A program made the position numbers and the translations under genes. A DNA stretch of 64,000 nt, from positions 3,356,356 through 3,420,355 of the forward strand of contig CAIIXF020000005.1 of the NCBI GenBank assembly GCA_903813345.2, written 5' to 3'. Origin of the DNA: Owenia fusiformis (taxonomy: Eukaryota; Annelida; Polychaeta; Sabellida; Oweniidae). The notes under the pieces are model-generated. The model worked only from the letters and a program-made list of their open reading frames with translations. It was not told the DNA's origin and searched no databases. Every line of letters starts with the position of its first letter. Position 1 is the first letter of the stretch. Below, piece by piece: positions 38,959-50,300 of this stretch.

Positions 38959-39187
38959 CAGGGTGGCACATAAAAGTGCTACCACATAATGGACGTCATT
39001 TAGAACATGTCATTTAGAACAAGTCATTTAGAACACATCTTGCAATGCTCATAAAAGGGCATCTAGTTGACCTAGCCTTCTGAAACTTTTTGTGGAGTTG
39101 CTCCATGGAGTTTTAATTGGAATTTGAATTCAGAATGACCAAAAAGTTCAGCAACATTATGTGGGTAGCATTTTTTGTATCACTCTG
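38959..39187. mobile_element. 229-bp MITE, Tc1/mariner type
   Basis: The left end CAGGGTGGCACATAAAAGTG continues CTACCACATAATG. The right end on the minus strand is CAGAGTGATACAAAAAATGC continuing TACCCACATAATG. The inverted repeats are about 33 bp and TA flanks both ends (38957-38958 and 39188-39189). The interior contains a short repeated motif, CATTTAGAACA. It has no coding capacity. Confidence 0.75.
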
Positions 39188-39319
39188 TAATTCAATTAAA
39201 ACATCTAAATTTTATGAAGATGTTATGAAAATATATTCTGTGCTAGTATTGATATTGATACCCTGCGTGCAGAGTCTAGTTAAACTACACTCTGCCTAGT
39301 AGAGACCATATTACAGTTT

Positions 39320-39560
39320 AGTAGCCCCGCCCCCATGACGGGTACCCGTGACAGTTTGGGTAATAAATCACTTTTGACCTACGCGCTGACCTTTCTTCCA
39401 CCAATCAGCGAGATTAAAGAAACATACGCTTCTTCAACGATGATGTCAGAAGGAATGACCATATATAGACCGTCGGTCAAATTTGGCCGACGAACACTGA
39501 TTGGCGCGGTGAGTTCACAGGTTTATTTTAGTTTGAAAGAGTGAAGACGAAGCTCTCTTT
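39320..39560. promoter_or_regulatory. GC-rich promoter-like patch
   Basis: This short GC-rich island stands in AT-rich DNA. It has a GC box (GCCCCGCCCCC, 39323-39333), a perfect inverted pair GACGGGTACCCGTGAC, CCAAT at 39411, ATATATAG at 39471 and an inverted CCAAT (ATTGG) near 39499. The order GC box, CCAAT, TATA suits plus-strand transcription starting near 39505, but no coding exon I recognise follows. It could also be part of an unrecognised mobile element. Confidence 0.35.
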
Positions 39561-40087
39561 TAAGAAGTGAAGTCAAACGAATGCAAAGGGTATGATATTG
39601 ATATAGCACAATTCATCTTATGGTGCTGTGCTATTAAATAGCACCACAAATAGGAAATAAAGTAGGTCATTTTATAGATTTATCACTATTTTAAGTGAAA
39701 GCAAATTGGGTCAAGCATCAATAAAATGTCTGTTTTTATTATTACATAATTACCCCTTTAGATCAGGGAATTGAATTAGACTATAGAAATATAAATAAAC
39801 TTCCATTTTATTGCAAATAAATGGTACTTTTGAGGATATATCACACCAAATGCTACGCTTAATCTATTTTCGAGAAACTACAAAGACTCAATTAATTAAC
39901 TTCAAAACACTAAATTCTGTGTCAATAGTTTAAGCTGGATATAAATGCCAATCTGGTCAGTCATGTTATATTATTTACTTAAATTCTGTATCGAATGAAT
40001 CTGGATCAATATATCTTTTTCTTCATAATGACTCCGTTCTGATCCATATTTATCAAAATGAACACATACAAAAATGGTGATACTTAG

Positions 40088-40526
40088 TATTTATTAGTGG
40101 CGTAGCTTGGATGTTAGTTCTCACCACTCACTTATTGATTTATTAGTGGCGTAGCTTGGATGTCAGTTCTCGCCACTCACTTATTGATTTATTAGTGGCG
40201 TAGCTTGGATGTCAGTTCTTGCCACTCACTTATTGATTTATTAGTGGCGTAGCTTAGATGTCAGTTCTCGCCACTCACTTATTGATTTATTAGTGGCGTA
40301 GCTTGGATGTCAGTTCTCGCCACTCACTTATTGATTTATTAGTGGCGTAGCTTGGATGTCAGTTCTCGCCACTCACTTATTGATTTATTAGTGGCGTAGC
40401 TTGGATGTCAGTTCTCGCCACTCACTTATTGATTTATTAGTGGCGTAGCTTGGATGTCAGTTCTCGCCACTCACTTATTGATTTATTAGTGGCGTAGCTT
40501 GGATGTCAGTTCTCGCCACTCACTTA
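40088..40526. repeat. 49-bp minisatellite, about 9 copies
   Basis: The unit is GATTTATTAGTGGCGTAGCT, then TGGATGTCAGTTCTCGCCAC, then TCACTTATT. Each unit holds an inverted pair, AGTGGCG and CGCCACT, about 20 bases apart, so every copy could form a hairpin. Copies are nearly identical (single-base variants such as TTAGTTCTCACC in the first). Confidence 0.95.
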
Positions 40527-40907
40527 TGAACTTGAGGAGGCATATTTTTTATTACCTAGAATGATCATTTTTTTATATGTACTGAATGAAATAAAGTATT
40601 AATTCCGGAAGGAAAATGAAAAAATTTAAAAACAAACCAAACACAATTATGGCATGCATAATTATATTTCGTGTCATATAACTGAAACAAACTATAAAGA
40701 ACATCAATAGTATATATGAGAGTTGCTAAAATAGTATTTATTTAGTCTTGAAACAGTCTTCTGGGTGATTTTTAATTTTTACAATGTTTCCCTCATTTTC
40801 ACTCACTCACAGTGGCATTTTTACACTTTCTGCTAGAGTGGCATTCTTCATGCGAGTTGCTCCACTAGTATAAATTCATGATACTCCTGAAATATGGATG
40901 TTCTTAA

Positions 40908-41161
40908 CCTCTTGAATCCCAGGCTCTAAAATCGGTTGAGATTTTTTCATTTTTGCCACCTTTTGACATTATACTACATACCTATACAACTTCAGATGCT
41001 CAATTTAGTAAAATTAGACGGCAGAGATCATTTCAGACATTTTAAAACAATTTTTGTCTAAATTGGATGAAAATTGTTCAATTAAGAGCATTTCTAGTGA
41101 AAAATTTTGTGACGGATTTTTGAGGTGACGAGAAATCTCGTCACTCCAGGTTGTCAAGAGG
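40908..41161. mobile_element. 254-bp piggyBac-like MITE (TTAA target)
   Basis: The element is flanked on both sides by TTAA (40904-40907 and 41162-41165). The left end is CCTCTTGAATCCCAGG and the right end on the minus strand is CCTCTTGACAACCTGG. The subterminal right sequence carries the palindrome GACGAGAAATCTCGTC. TTAA target duplications with CC(C/T)(T/C)TTGA ends fit piggyBac-derived elements. There is no coding sequence. Confidence 0.7.
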
Positions 41162-41165
41162 TTAA

Positions 41166-41765
41166 AGGAATTTTAGGCAAAGAGGCATCAGACCCAAGGC
41201 GTCTCATACAGCATGAGACAACGTTTTGATAAGCTGGTCATTATTTCTTAATCTTCCAACAAAAAGTCAACCCATTTGAATAATTGGACCAAAGTAACCT
41301 ATTATTACTTGATGTCAGGCAGATGTCTAAACAAGAAGTCGAGTCATCCCCTTCAGTCAGTAAGGATTTTTTCGTAAACCAGTCAAATCACAGTATTAAT
41401 CAATGTGGCAGAATTGTACTTTTGGCTTTTGTGTAAATGACAACTACTATTGAATAGCGAAAATGTTTTATTTATCTATTACCACCTGGCAAATTCTGGT
41501 TCTTATGTTTAATGTGTTGATTTGTTTATTTTTTGACCAAATTAATATTGGTTGTCAAAATGTAGTTTTGATTTGGCTATTTAAAACCTCCTTGTTGTTA
41601 ATTGGTTCAGCAACTGGTCATTAAAGGAACATTTTGACTCCTTTGGAATAATCATATTTAATCATATAGCAAAGGTGATACCACCAACTTTATGTTATTC
41701 TACTATCTTATATGACTTACATGAGTGAATCTAATTTAGATTTAAAGGGCACGATAAGAATAATA
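41166..41765. other. Intergenic DNA
   Basis: No recognised feature. Confidence 0.4.
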
Positions 41766-41817
41766 GTCCAATGTCTTTTTGACCTAGTTTTGGTTGTCTT
41801 AGCTCTGAAGTAGTTAA

Positions 41818-43070
41818 AGGCCCGGTCACACCGCCTAAACGTTGCTGGAGCGTTCCTTGAACGTTGAAAAAAATCATCAACGCTCGTAAACGTTCACCAC
41901 CGTTTAACAAAAGTTGGCATCCGTTAAAGCAACGCTGTAAACGCTCGGCCAACGCGGATGTTTCTCGAGTGGCCATCCTAACGCTCCAAAAGTTTTGAGC
42001 TGCTCAAAATATTGCGAGCGTTGAAAAAGGGACAATTTTACGCCCTGGCAAAGTTTATCACCGCTCCACCAACGCCCAGTCAAAGTTCAAATTCCTTTAA
42101 CCTCTTGACAACCTGGAGTGACGAGATTTCTCGTCACCTCAAAAATCCGTCACAAAATTTTTCACTAAAAATGCTCTTAATTGAACAATTTCAAAATTTT
42201 AGTTCTCATAGAAACCAATGGTACAATGATATCTACAACATAATTTATTCTTCCTTTTAACCTGGTTAGACAATCAACATTGGTTTTTATGAAAGTCTAG
42301 CATATTTAAAAAAGATTGACATCGAAAAAAAAAATTCAATTTTTTTCAAAAAGTTTTTGGTACCTTAGTGACATCACTAATGTTTCAAAATATTTTTGAT
42401 ATGCTTAAACATTGAAGTGGCCCATTAAATATGGCATTTTATTATTGAAATAGTGTGTCCTTTGTTCAATCTTTGCATTGGTGTTAAAAAGATAATCTTT
42501 TTTGAAATGCATTAAGAAATATTTGATGATTAAGAAATTTCAACTTTTTTCGAAAAATGGCGGGAAATTTGAATATTTGAGAAATGAAATGCTCACAACT
42601 TTTTTTCAAAAAACTTTTTTTGTTCAAAAATCTCTAAAATCACTTTTTAAGTCCTGACAAATAGTAAATTAATGATAAAAAAATATTTTCAAACTTTAGA
42701 CGGGGACTTTAAAGTTACAAATTCCAATAAAGGTCTTTACTCTTAAACACTTCCCACTTGAAATAATTTCCCAGTAGTCAAACGCGATATGCTGCTAAAC
42801 CAACGCTGCTGCTATTTATACCCCCGCCGAGGCAACGCTCTCATGCGCAGAACGCCGCTATACCAACGCTCGCATTACCGCTAAACAAATGCTAGCTACC
42901 GCTCGCAACCGCTTAACCAACGCTAAAGCAACGCCGGCTTCAGCGGTGCACCGCTAAGTCAACGCCCGTGTTTTTGTTTTTTCCCCATTTTGTGCGCGTT
43001 GACGAGCGTTGATGAATTTTTTCAACGTTCAAGAAACGCTCCAACAACGTCCGGGCGGTGTGACCGGGCC
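41818..43070. mobile_element. 1.25-kb non-autonomous TTAA-target element (piggyBac or Kolobok type)
   Basis: The ends are AGGCCCGGTCACACCGCC and, on the minus strand, GGCCCGGTCACACCGCCC. They continue as imperfect inverted repeats (TGGAGCGTT.CTTGAACGTTG, AAAAAA.TCATCAACGCTCG). The flanks are TTAA at 41814-41817 and 43071-43074. Subterminal regions are dense in AACGCT/AGCGTT, plausibly transposase-binding repeats. There is no transposase gene. A piece of the 254-bp piggyBac-like element lies inside (separate entry). TTAA targets fit piggyBac or Kolobok; I cannot choose between them. Confidence 0.75.
42101..42200. mobile_element. Nested fragment of the 254-bp piggyBac-like MITE
   Basis: After TTAA (42097-42100) comes CCTCTTGACAACCTGGAGTG and GACGAGATTTCTCGTCACC, then further sequence matching 41090-41161 in inverted orientation. 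The far end is not recognisable, so this is a partial copy inside the larger TTAA element. Confidence 0.65.
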
Positions 43071-43565
43071 TTAAGTTTCTTTGATAGTTTTGACCTAGTT
43101 TTGGCTGCCCTTGCTCTGAAGGAGTTAAGTTCTTTGATAGTTTTGACCTAGTTTTGGCTGTCCTCGCTCTGAATGAGTTAAGTTTCTTTGATAGTTTTGA
43201 CTTAGTTTTGGCTGTCATTGCTCTGAAGTAGTTAAGTTTCTTTGATAGTTTTGACCTAGTTTTGGCTGCCCTCGCTCTGAAGGAGTTAAGTTTCTTTGAT
43301 AGTTTTGACTTAGTTTTGGCTGTCCTCGCTCTGAATGAGTTAAGTTTCTTTGATAGTTTTGACTTAGTTTTGGCTGTCCTTGCTCTGAAGGAGTTAAGTT
43401 CTTTGATAGTTTTGACCTAGTTTTGGCTGGCCTCGCTCTGAAGGAGTTAAGTTTCTTTCATAGTTTTGACCTAGTTTTGGCTGTCCTTGCTCTGAAGGAG
43501 TTAAGTTTCTTTGATAGTTTTGACCTAGTTTTGGCTGTCCTTGCTCTGAATGGGTTATGTCTCTT

Positions 43566-44236
43566 TGATAGGATTAGTCCCTCTAGAAATCACCAATATA
43601 TCATAGTTTGTTTCAATATCTAATAGAAAGTGGACATGCCTCAGTAGATTCTGATTGTAATGGTAGACAGTTATTCTTACAAAATATCTCTGCATTTAAG
43701 GTTTGCAATTCACAACACCTGATAATAGCTCAGATTAAGATGATGTTTATTGAGATTACACTTCTTATAATTCAACTGATGCAACAATTCAGAAAATGTC
43801 GCAGATTAACATGGATATGCAGTGACTTTATTGTTGACTTTGATATATTTTGTTACGGTTTTAAATTAGATTGTAGAGATCATGAGGGCATCGAGCAAAT
43901 TACATATTGTTTGATGAGGGACTATTAATTCGAATCAAGGATTGAGAGTCCAGTTGTTTACCGATTAGGAATAAGATTGCCAGTAATGTAATCAAAGTGC
44001 ACGTCAACGTTTGTTAACCTTGTAAACGAGACTATTCACAGCTTTCTCAAATTTCAAATTTAAGATGCTCAAATTTCAGCTCCATCCTCCTGATATACAT
44101 GAAGTTACCAAGTGATGATATCGATATTGTTATGGTTTCTATTTTTGTAACTGCCAGGTGACATTCAGTCAGAGTTACGGAATTGATGTCTGTAACAAAT
44201 TGTCACACTTTTAATGTATGTTTATTTTATTCGTAG
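43566..44236. other. Upstream flank/intron 5' of the first recognised TSR1 exon
   Basis: This ends at the pyrimidine-rich acceptor TTATTTTATTCGTAG at 44236, so at least the last part is intronic. The plus-strand open frame at 43608-43928 shows no resemblance to TSR1. A weak copy of the dispersed repeat family (GTGACATTC...GTCTGTAACAAATTG) lies near 44137-44215. Confidence 0.5.
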
Positions 44237-44368
44237 AATTCAGACGATGATGATACAGATAGTGATGAGGATGATGCAATGGAAGATGATGCAGCTGAAT
44301 CACAAGATGACAGTGAAGAAGAGCAGGATGAGGAACAGGAAGATGATGAAGATGAGGAATTTGACACA
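44237..44368 (+). CDS. TSR1 exon a (acidic segment)
   Basis: The exon starts after TTCGTAG and ends before GTGAGT. It encodes 44 residues, mostly D and E ([13 protein letters not shown]...DEDEEFDT), matching the acidic linker ahead of the C-terminal domains. Both ends are phase 0 in the joined frame. Confidence 0.85.
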
Positions 44369-47300
44369 GTGAGTACAGCTGGTGTGTTTGGTACATGCCA
44401 TCGTTATTTGAAGATCAACAGAATTCTTGCAAATTAATGGATTGTTTTGTTTGTCAACAGAATTCTTATGCAAATTAATGGATTATGTTTGTCAACAGAA
44501 TTCTTATGCAAATTAATGGATTATGTTTGTCAACAGAATTCTCATGCAAATTAATGGATTATGTTTGTTTGTCAACAGAATTCTTATTGCAAATTTATTG
44601 GATTGTGTTTGTTTGTCAACAGAATTCTTCACACAGAATTGGACTATGTCTGTTTGTCAACAGAATTCTTAATACAAATACTATTATATTGGAATAGATT
44701 TGTTTGTGACCTTGGGATTTGATGGCCTAAGATGCCAAGCCATTTGGTATTATTTTGATTTTGTATTGATTCTGGGAGTGTTTAAACTCAAGTGGCAAGT
44801 GGGTTGTTTGTCTATATCCTATTTCCTCAAATGCTTACAAGCCATTAAATTATACTTATAAATCAGTTTTCTACGTCAGCTATCAAAGAAAATATCTCAA
44901 TTTTTCTCTGTGATAAATATACAGTGATGCTTCTCAGAGAGCCAGAGATAGATTTCAAAGTACAAGCTATTATAAAGATGACAAATTATCTATTCCACAT
45001 GAAGTGATTTACTTCTAGAATGTTCTTCCAAACAATTTAAAATCAAAGGACATATCACAATTGCAAATAGAAATGGGGATAATAAGATTGCGTAGTATCT
45101 CTAAAGGGGTTTAGGATTCTATAAGTCCCTGGAATTTATATAGCCTGTCCGTTCATTTATTTGTCTATCTGTATGTCCAGGACATAATTGATTTGGCTTA
45201 ATTAGTTCATACACTACAGGTCTGTAGCTAGGTTGATGAAGCTGGTCAGAATTCATGCAGTTTCATGCAGTTTTTCACCATTCTGAGCACTTTTGTGCAT
45301 TATTTTTTAGCCAAAACTGTCAAAAAGCTCCCCTTCTGGAAAAAAGTTCTCCCCTTGGTAAAAGCTGGCTATGGGCAAGCACTTTTCATCATTACTCTTA
45401 AAATTTCAACGTTAACATGAATTTTTCACATTTTGGACTATATTTGGCTATATTTTTGCATCATTCTATTTAAATCTGGTTATAACTTGAATTTTGTTAT
45501 GTTGGACCATTTTTGAAAAGGTTAAATGTAGGGATTTTCTTCAGCTGGATTCATGCTACTATGTTCCTGTTTTTTATTATATGGTTTGTCATAATTTATA
45601 GTTGATTTATGTTTCATGTAAATATGTTTTAATGACAGAATGTTTCCCAATTGTATATAAAAATGGACATTATTCTAAGATATTGGAGCAGTTATGTTCT
45701 AAACTGGTAAATACATGATTCTCTAGAGGATTCAGCTGTGTAAATAGAAAGATAGAACATGTCTTGAATTCATGTTTTCTCAAAAGGCACAAAATATACT
45801 AAGGAGTAATACTAAAATATCCAGACATGTATTTGTATCCCACTTTATTAAAACTTTTTATAGTTTTTTTTTTATATCACCTTGTACTGCTAAAGGATAT
45901 ACAGTGTACTCGTATATATGATATAAGATATTTTTAATTGATTAATTTTAATTATCATTAACGCTTGTTTTGAAAATCTAGTTTGGTTGTCTGAATTTAT
46001 TTCCTTGCAATTTGGTGTCTTTTGTTGCAACCATCTAATAATTTATCTATATGCCTTGTAGGTATCTGTGAGTGCTGATGGTGCAAAATATGATGCAACT
46101 ATAGACATGCAAGAAGAACAACAGATGTGAGTGTTTAACTTTGAATATTGATCTCGTAGTATGCATGTAGTCCCTGAATAAATCCCCATTAAGTGACATT
46201 CCCTTTCTTTTAAAGACACACGACAAATTGGATACTTAGCTTATTCAGAACTGTTTTAACGTTGTCCACTCTGCTTTCTAATAGAATAAAAGGTGCAAAA
46301 ATATCAAATGAATGAATATCTGGAAAAGATATTTCTCAAAATCAAGAAATTCACAAATGGCTTTCACTGGATTTTTATTGTGATTTAAATTCTCTTGGCT
46401 TCTCACAATTCAGTTGTATTAAAGCAACACAAGAGAGCTTTATTAATTTAATATAGCAACATTTAAACCATGATATTATCTATTAAATGATATATGCAAT
46501 ATTCAAAAGAAGAAATATTTGGGTATAGCCAATAATGATTTTGGTAACATATTTTGTTTTTGTTTGTTGCGATTCAATATTCGACTCTACAGTGTTAAGA
46601 AATCTGATCTGAATCAATTACAAGTGTGGAAATATGCAACGTTCTATCTTTTTGCCTTTTAAGAAATCTAGGCACTTTCTACTTCAATCAACTGTGGTAG
46701 AGGTGTCATGATTATATGACAGCCATTTAATATCTTACTTTGGCGGGACATATCATGCTTGATTGCTTTATCCAAACCATTAAACTGATTCCGTGTAGTC
46801 TTAGATGGTTCCTCTGTTTTATGATTGTGTTTTTCGTAAGGGGTTTGCATAAACATCCAGCAATCTTAGAGAGAACTGCTTATCCGATGGTAATCTACAT
46901 GATTTGCTTATTTTGACAAAATTGGTTTGCTACAAGAGAATCTACATGTTTATTAAGAAACTACTCAAATGATCAATTAGCTTAGATGGAAAATGAAATT
47001 CAAGAAAGAGCGGAATTAAACAGACGTGATTACTAGATATTAAGATGTTTCTTTAGAATATTGTTCAGAACTATCTGAGTAGTATTTGAAATGAGGCACT
47101 TCCTATCTCATAAAGTTGATTTATACTTGAATGTTTCCTTTATTAGCAAATATCTAATTTCAATTCTTAGTATGTGTCTCAACTTCATTGGCAATTAACA
47201 TGATTAAATTAGCTGTAGAAAAGAACAAAATTGCGAAGGATTAATTTCAAAATGTTCAGTTTCCCATCGTGACTTTATGTTTTACAAATATGTGTCTCTT

Positions 47301-50300
47301 GGTACGATATTGTACATTCTATGTTCTTCGGTGTCATGTGGTACAATATTGCACTCAAGGTTCCTGTGTGTCTCTAGTCTTGGTACTATATGACACAATG
47401 TGTTCTTATGTGTCTTAGTACTTTATTACATACTCTATGTTAATGTACAGGGTGACCCAAAAAAAATGCAACCCTCCATTTCTCGAATATTTTTTCTTAA
47501 ATGGAGGTTAATTGCTCTGAAATTTGGCACACAAAGACTTCATTCAATGTGGGATCCTCTGGCAAAGTTTCAATAATCATAGTCTTATATTGATAGAGTT
47601 ATGGTCATTCCAAAATATGCTCCAAATGTCGTCCATTTCTAATGTTAGGTTTTCGGATGAGTCACATTCCCTTCTTTCTGAACATGTAAACTCAAGAAAT
47701 AATGTGTTCTGGGATAACAAATTCCAGATAAAGTGCTTCACAGGCCCCTACATTCTGTTACATGCACAGTGGGCTGCCAATTTCCAAACATGAAATCATC
47801 AGCCCCTTTTGGTTTGAGGTTGATAATGTTACTGTTAACACACAGCGCATTATTGGCGTTCCCAGGAAGTTCTAGGCAGTTCTAGAGTGACATAGAGGCT
47901 TCAATAGACAAGAACAGAGGTTCTAGAAGGATGGAGCTACTCCTCATACTTCTAATGATAGCATAACCTGGCTCACTAGTCATTTCTATGAGAAGATTAT
48001 CTCTCCTAGGACGGAGGACCCATGGTCATCCCACAGTCTTGATCTCAATGCCCCTGACTTCTATATGCAGGGTTATTTAAAGGATAATGTGTATGAAAAT
48101 AACCCTAACGCAATTGTAGAACTCCAATAAGCAATGGCTGCAAAAATTTGAGCCATACCCATGGGGAAGAATGCATACGTGTTATGAACAGTTTTCCTTG
48201 AACATTGCAAGTTTGTTTTCAGCGAAATTAACAACATCTGGAGCATATTTTGAAACAACCATAACTCTATCAATATAAGACTATGATTATTAAAACTTTG
48301 CTAGAGGATCCCACATAGAATGAAGTCCTTGTGTGCCAAATCTCAGAGCAATTTATCACCATTTAAGAAAAATATTCGAGAAATGGAGGGTTGCATTTTT
48401 TTTGGGTCACCCTGTATGTCTCTTGGTGCTATATTGCATATATGATGTTCTAGTGAGTATCTTGGTGCTATATTGCACACTCTACGTTAATGTATGTCCC
48501 TTGGTGCTATATTGTACACTCTATGTTAATGTATATCTCTTGGTGCTATATTGCACACTCTATGTTAATGTATGACTCTTGGTGCTATATTACACACTCT
48601 ATGTTAATGTATGTCTCTTGGTGCTATATTGCACACTCTATGTTAATGTATGTCCCTTGGTGTTATATTGTACACTCTATATTAATGTATGTCTCTTGGT
48701 GCTATATTGCACACTCTATGTTAATGTATGTCTCTTGGTGCTATATTGCACACTCTATGTTAATGTATGTCTCTTGGTGCTATATTCCACACTCTATGTT
48801 AATGTATGTCTCTTGGTGCTATATTGCACACTCTATGTTAATGTGTGTCCCTTGGTGCTATATTGCACACTCTATGTTAATGTATGTCTCTTGGTGCTAT
48901 ATTGCACACTCTATGTTAATGTAAGTCTCTTGGTGCTATATTCCACACTCTATGTTAATGTACGTCTCTTGGTGCTATATTGCACACTCTATGTTAATGT
49001 ATGTCTCTTGGTGCTATATTGCACACTCTATGTTAATCTATGTCCCTTGGTGCTATATTGTACACTCTATGTTAATGTATGTCTCTTGGTGCTATATTGC
49101 ATATATGATGTTCTAGTGAGTTTCTTGGTGCTATATTGCACACTCTATGTTAATGTATGTCTGTTTGTTGCTATATTGTACACTCTATGTTAATGTAAGT
49201 CTCTTGGTGCTATATTCCACACTCTATGTTAATGTATGTCTCTTGGTGCTATATTGCACACTTCATGTTGCACAATCTATGTTTTGTGTGTCTTTTGATG
49301 CTATTCTATAAGACTACACACTCCATGGTCTTGTGTAGCTACAAATCAATCTTACATGGAGTACATCTCAAATATTCATAGCCCTATTTGCTGATAAGGG
49401 CTTAGACAAGATAACATTTAGAGATGACAGCAATTTGTTTAGGACTCTTATTTTTCAATCAAGCAGCAATACAAAGAACAGTTTGCCGATGAGGAACATT
49501 TAAAATATGATTCCCTTGATAGCTACAGCTAGAAAATACAAACCTTAAGTTATGAAACTAAACTTAAAGGTGAAACAATCTTTTGTCTTTAAACAAACTA
49601 TTTTAATTGCTGAAAAGAGATCTATGTTCTTAATTTGATCATCTAAATAGTTTAATACTATTCTACAAAATTGTTTTTAAACATATTAGTTTGTTGTGTT
49701 TTTGCATCCATGTGTAAAGAAAACGTTAAGACTGAAAATATTGAAACATAATTGATACAGTACAAAATGTTGATTTATCTCCCTGGACTGCGTTATTGAT
49801 CAAAAAGTGATTGTCCAATAAAAATAGTATTAATAAATTATTAGATAAATCCTCGCTAACCTCTCGTTTCATTTATTTGAAAAGATGACTATTAATGTAG
49901 GATGGTTAGAAACTTTATGACTCTTGGAATTACTCTTCACTCATCCAATATTACTTGATATGGCAAGAGGATTTTATGAAGATTGGTTTTGATGTTGAAG
50001 TCAGTACAACCTAAAAGTACAACCTAAAAGTACAACCTAAAAGTACTAACTAAAATGTTCACGTTGTTTTGTTATTTATTATCGTCATGGACACTCTGCA
50101 TTTTGTATTTTATTTCGTAGATGTATGTTGATTATATTCATCAAATAATTTATTTCATAAATAAAGGTTGCTGCTTGGTTATCACTTTCTTTCAAAATAA
50201 GAGTCTCAATTTAAATATAGTTTGATTACTTAATTAGGAATACTTCATAATCCTCATTATATTTTAAGCATCATTTTTTAGTTATGCTATACTAATTGAT

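Larger units (their letters stand above)
41766..43565. repeat. 54-bp minisatellite interrupted by a transposon
   Basis: The unit is AGTTTTGACCTAGTTTTGGC, then TGTCCTTGCTCTGAAGGAGT, then TAAGTTTCTTTGAT. One diverged copy lies at 41766-41817 and about nine more at 43071-43565. The gap is exactly filled by a TTAA-flanked element. Because 54 is a multiple of 3 the array reads open in some frames; those frames are not genes. Confidence 0.9.

Noticed and set aside
43423-43623. 66-codon frame with repeated VLALKELSFFDSFDL
   Set aside because: It is the 54-bp (3n) minisatellite read in an open frame.
48333-49193. Open frames of 144 and 204 codons with 13-residue repeats
   Set aside because: They come from the 39-bp (3n) intronic minisatellite; two overlapping frames are open at once.
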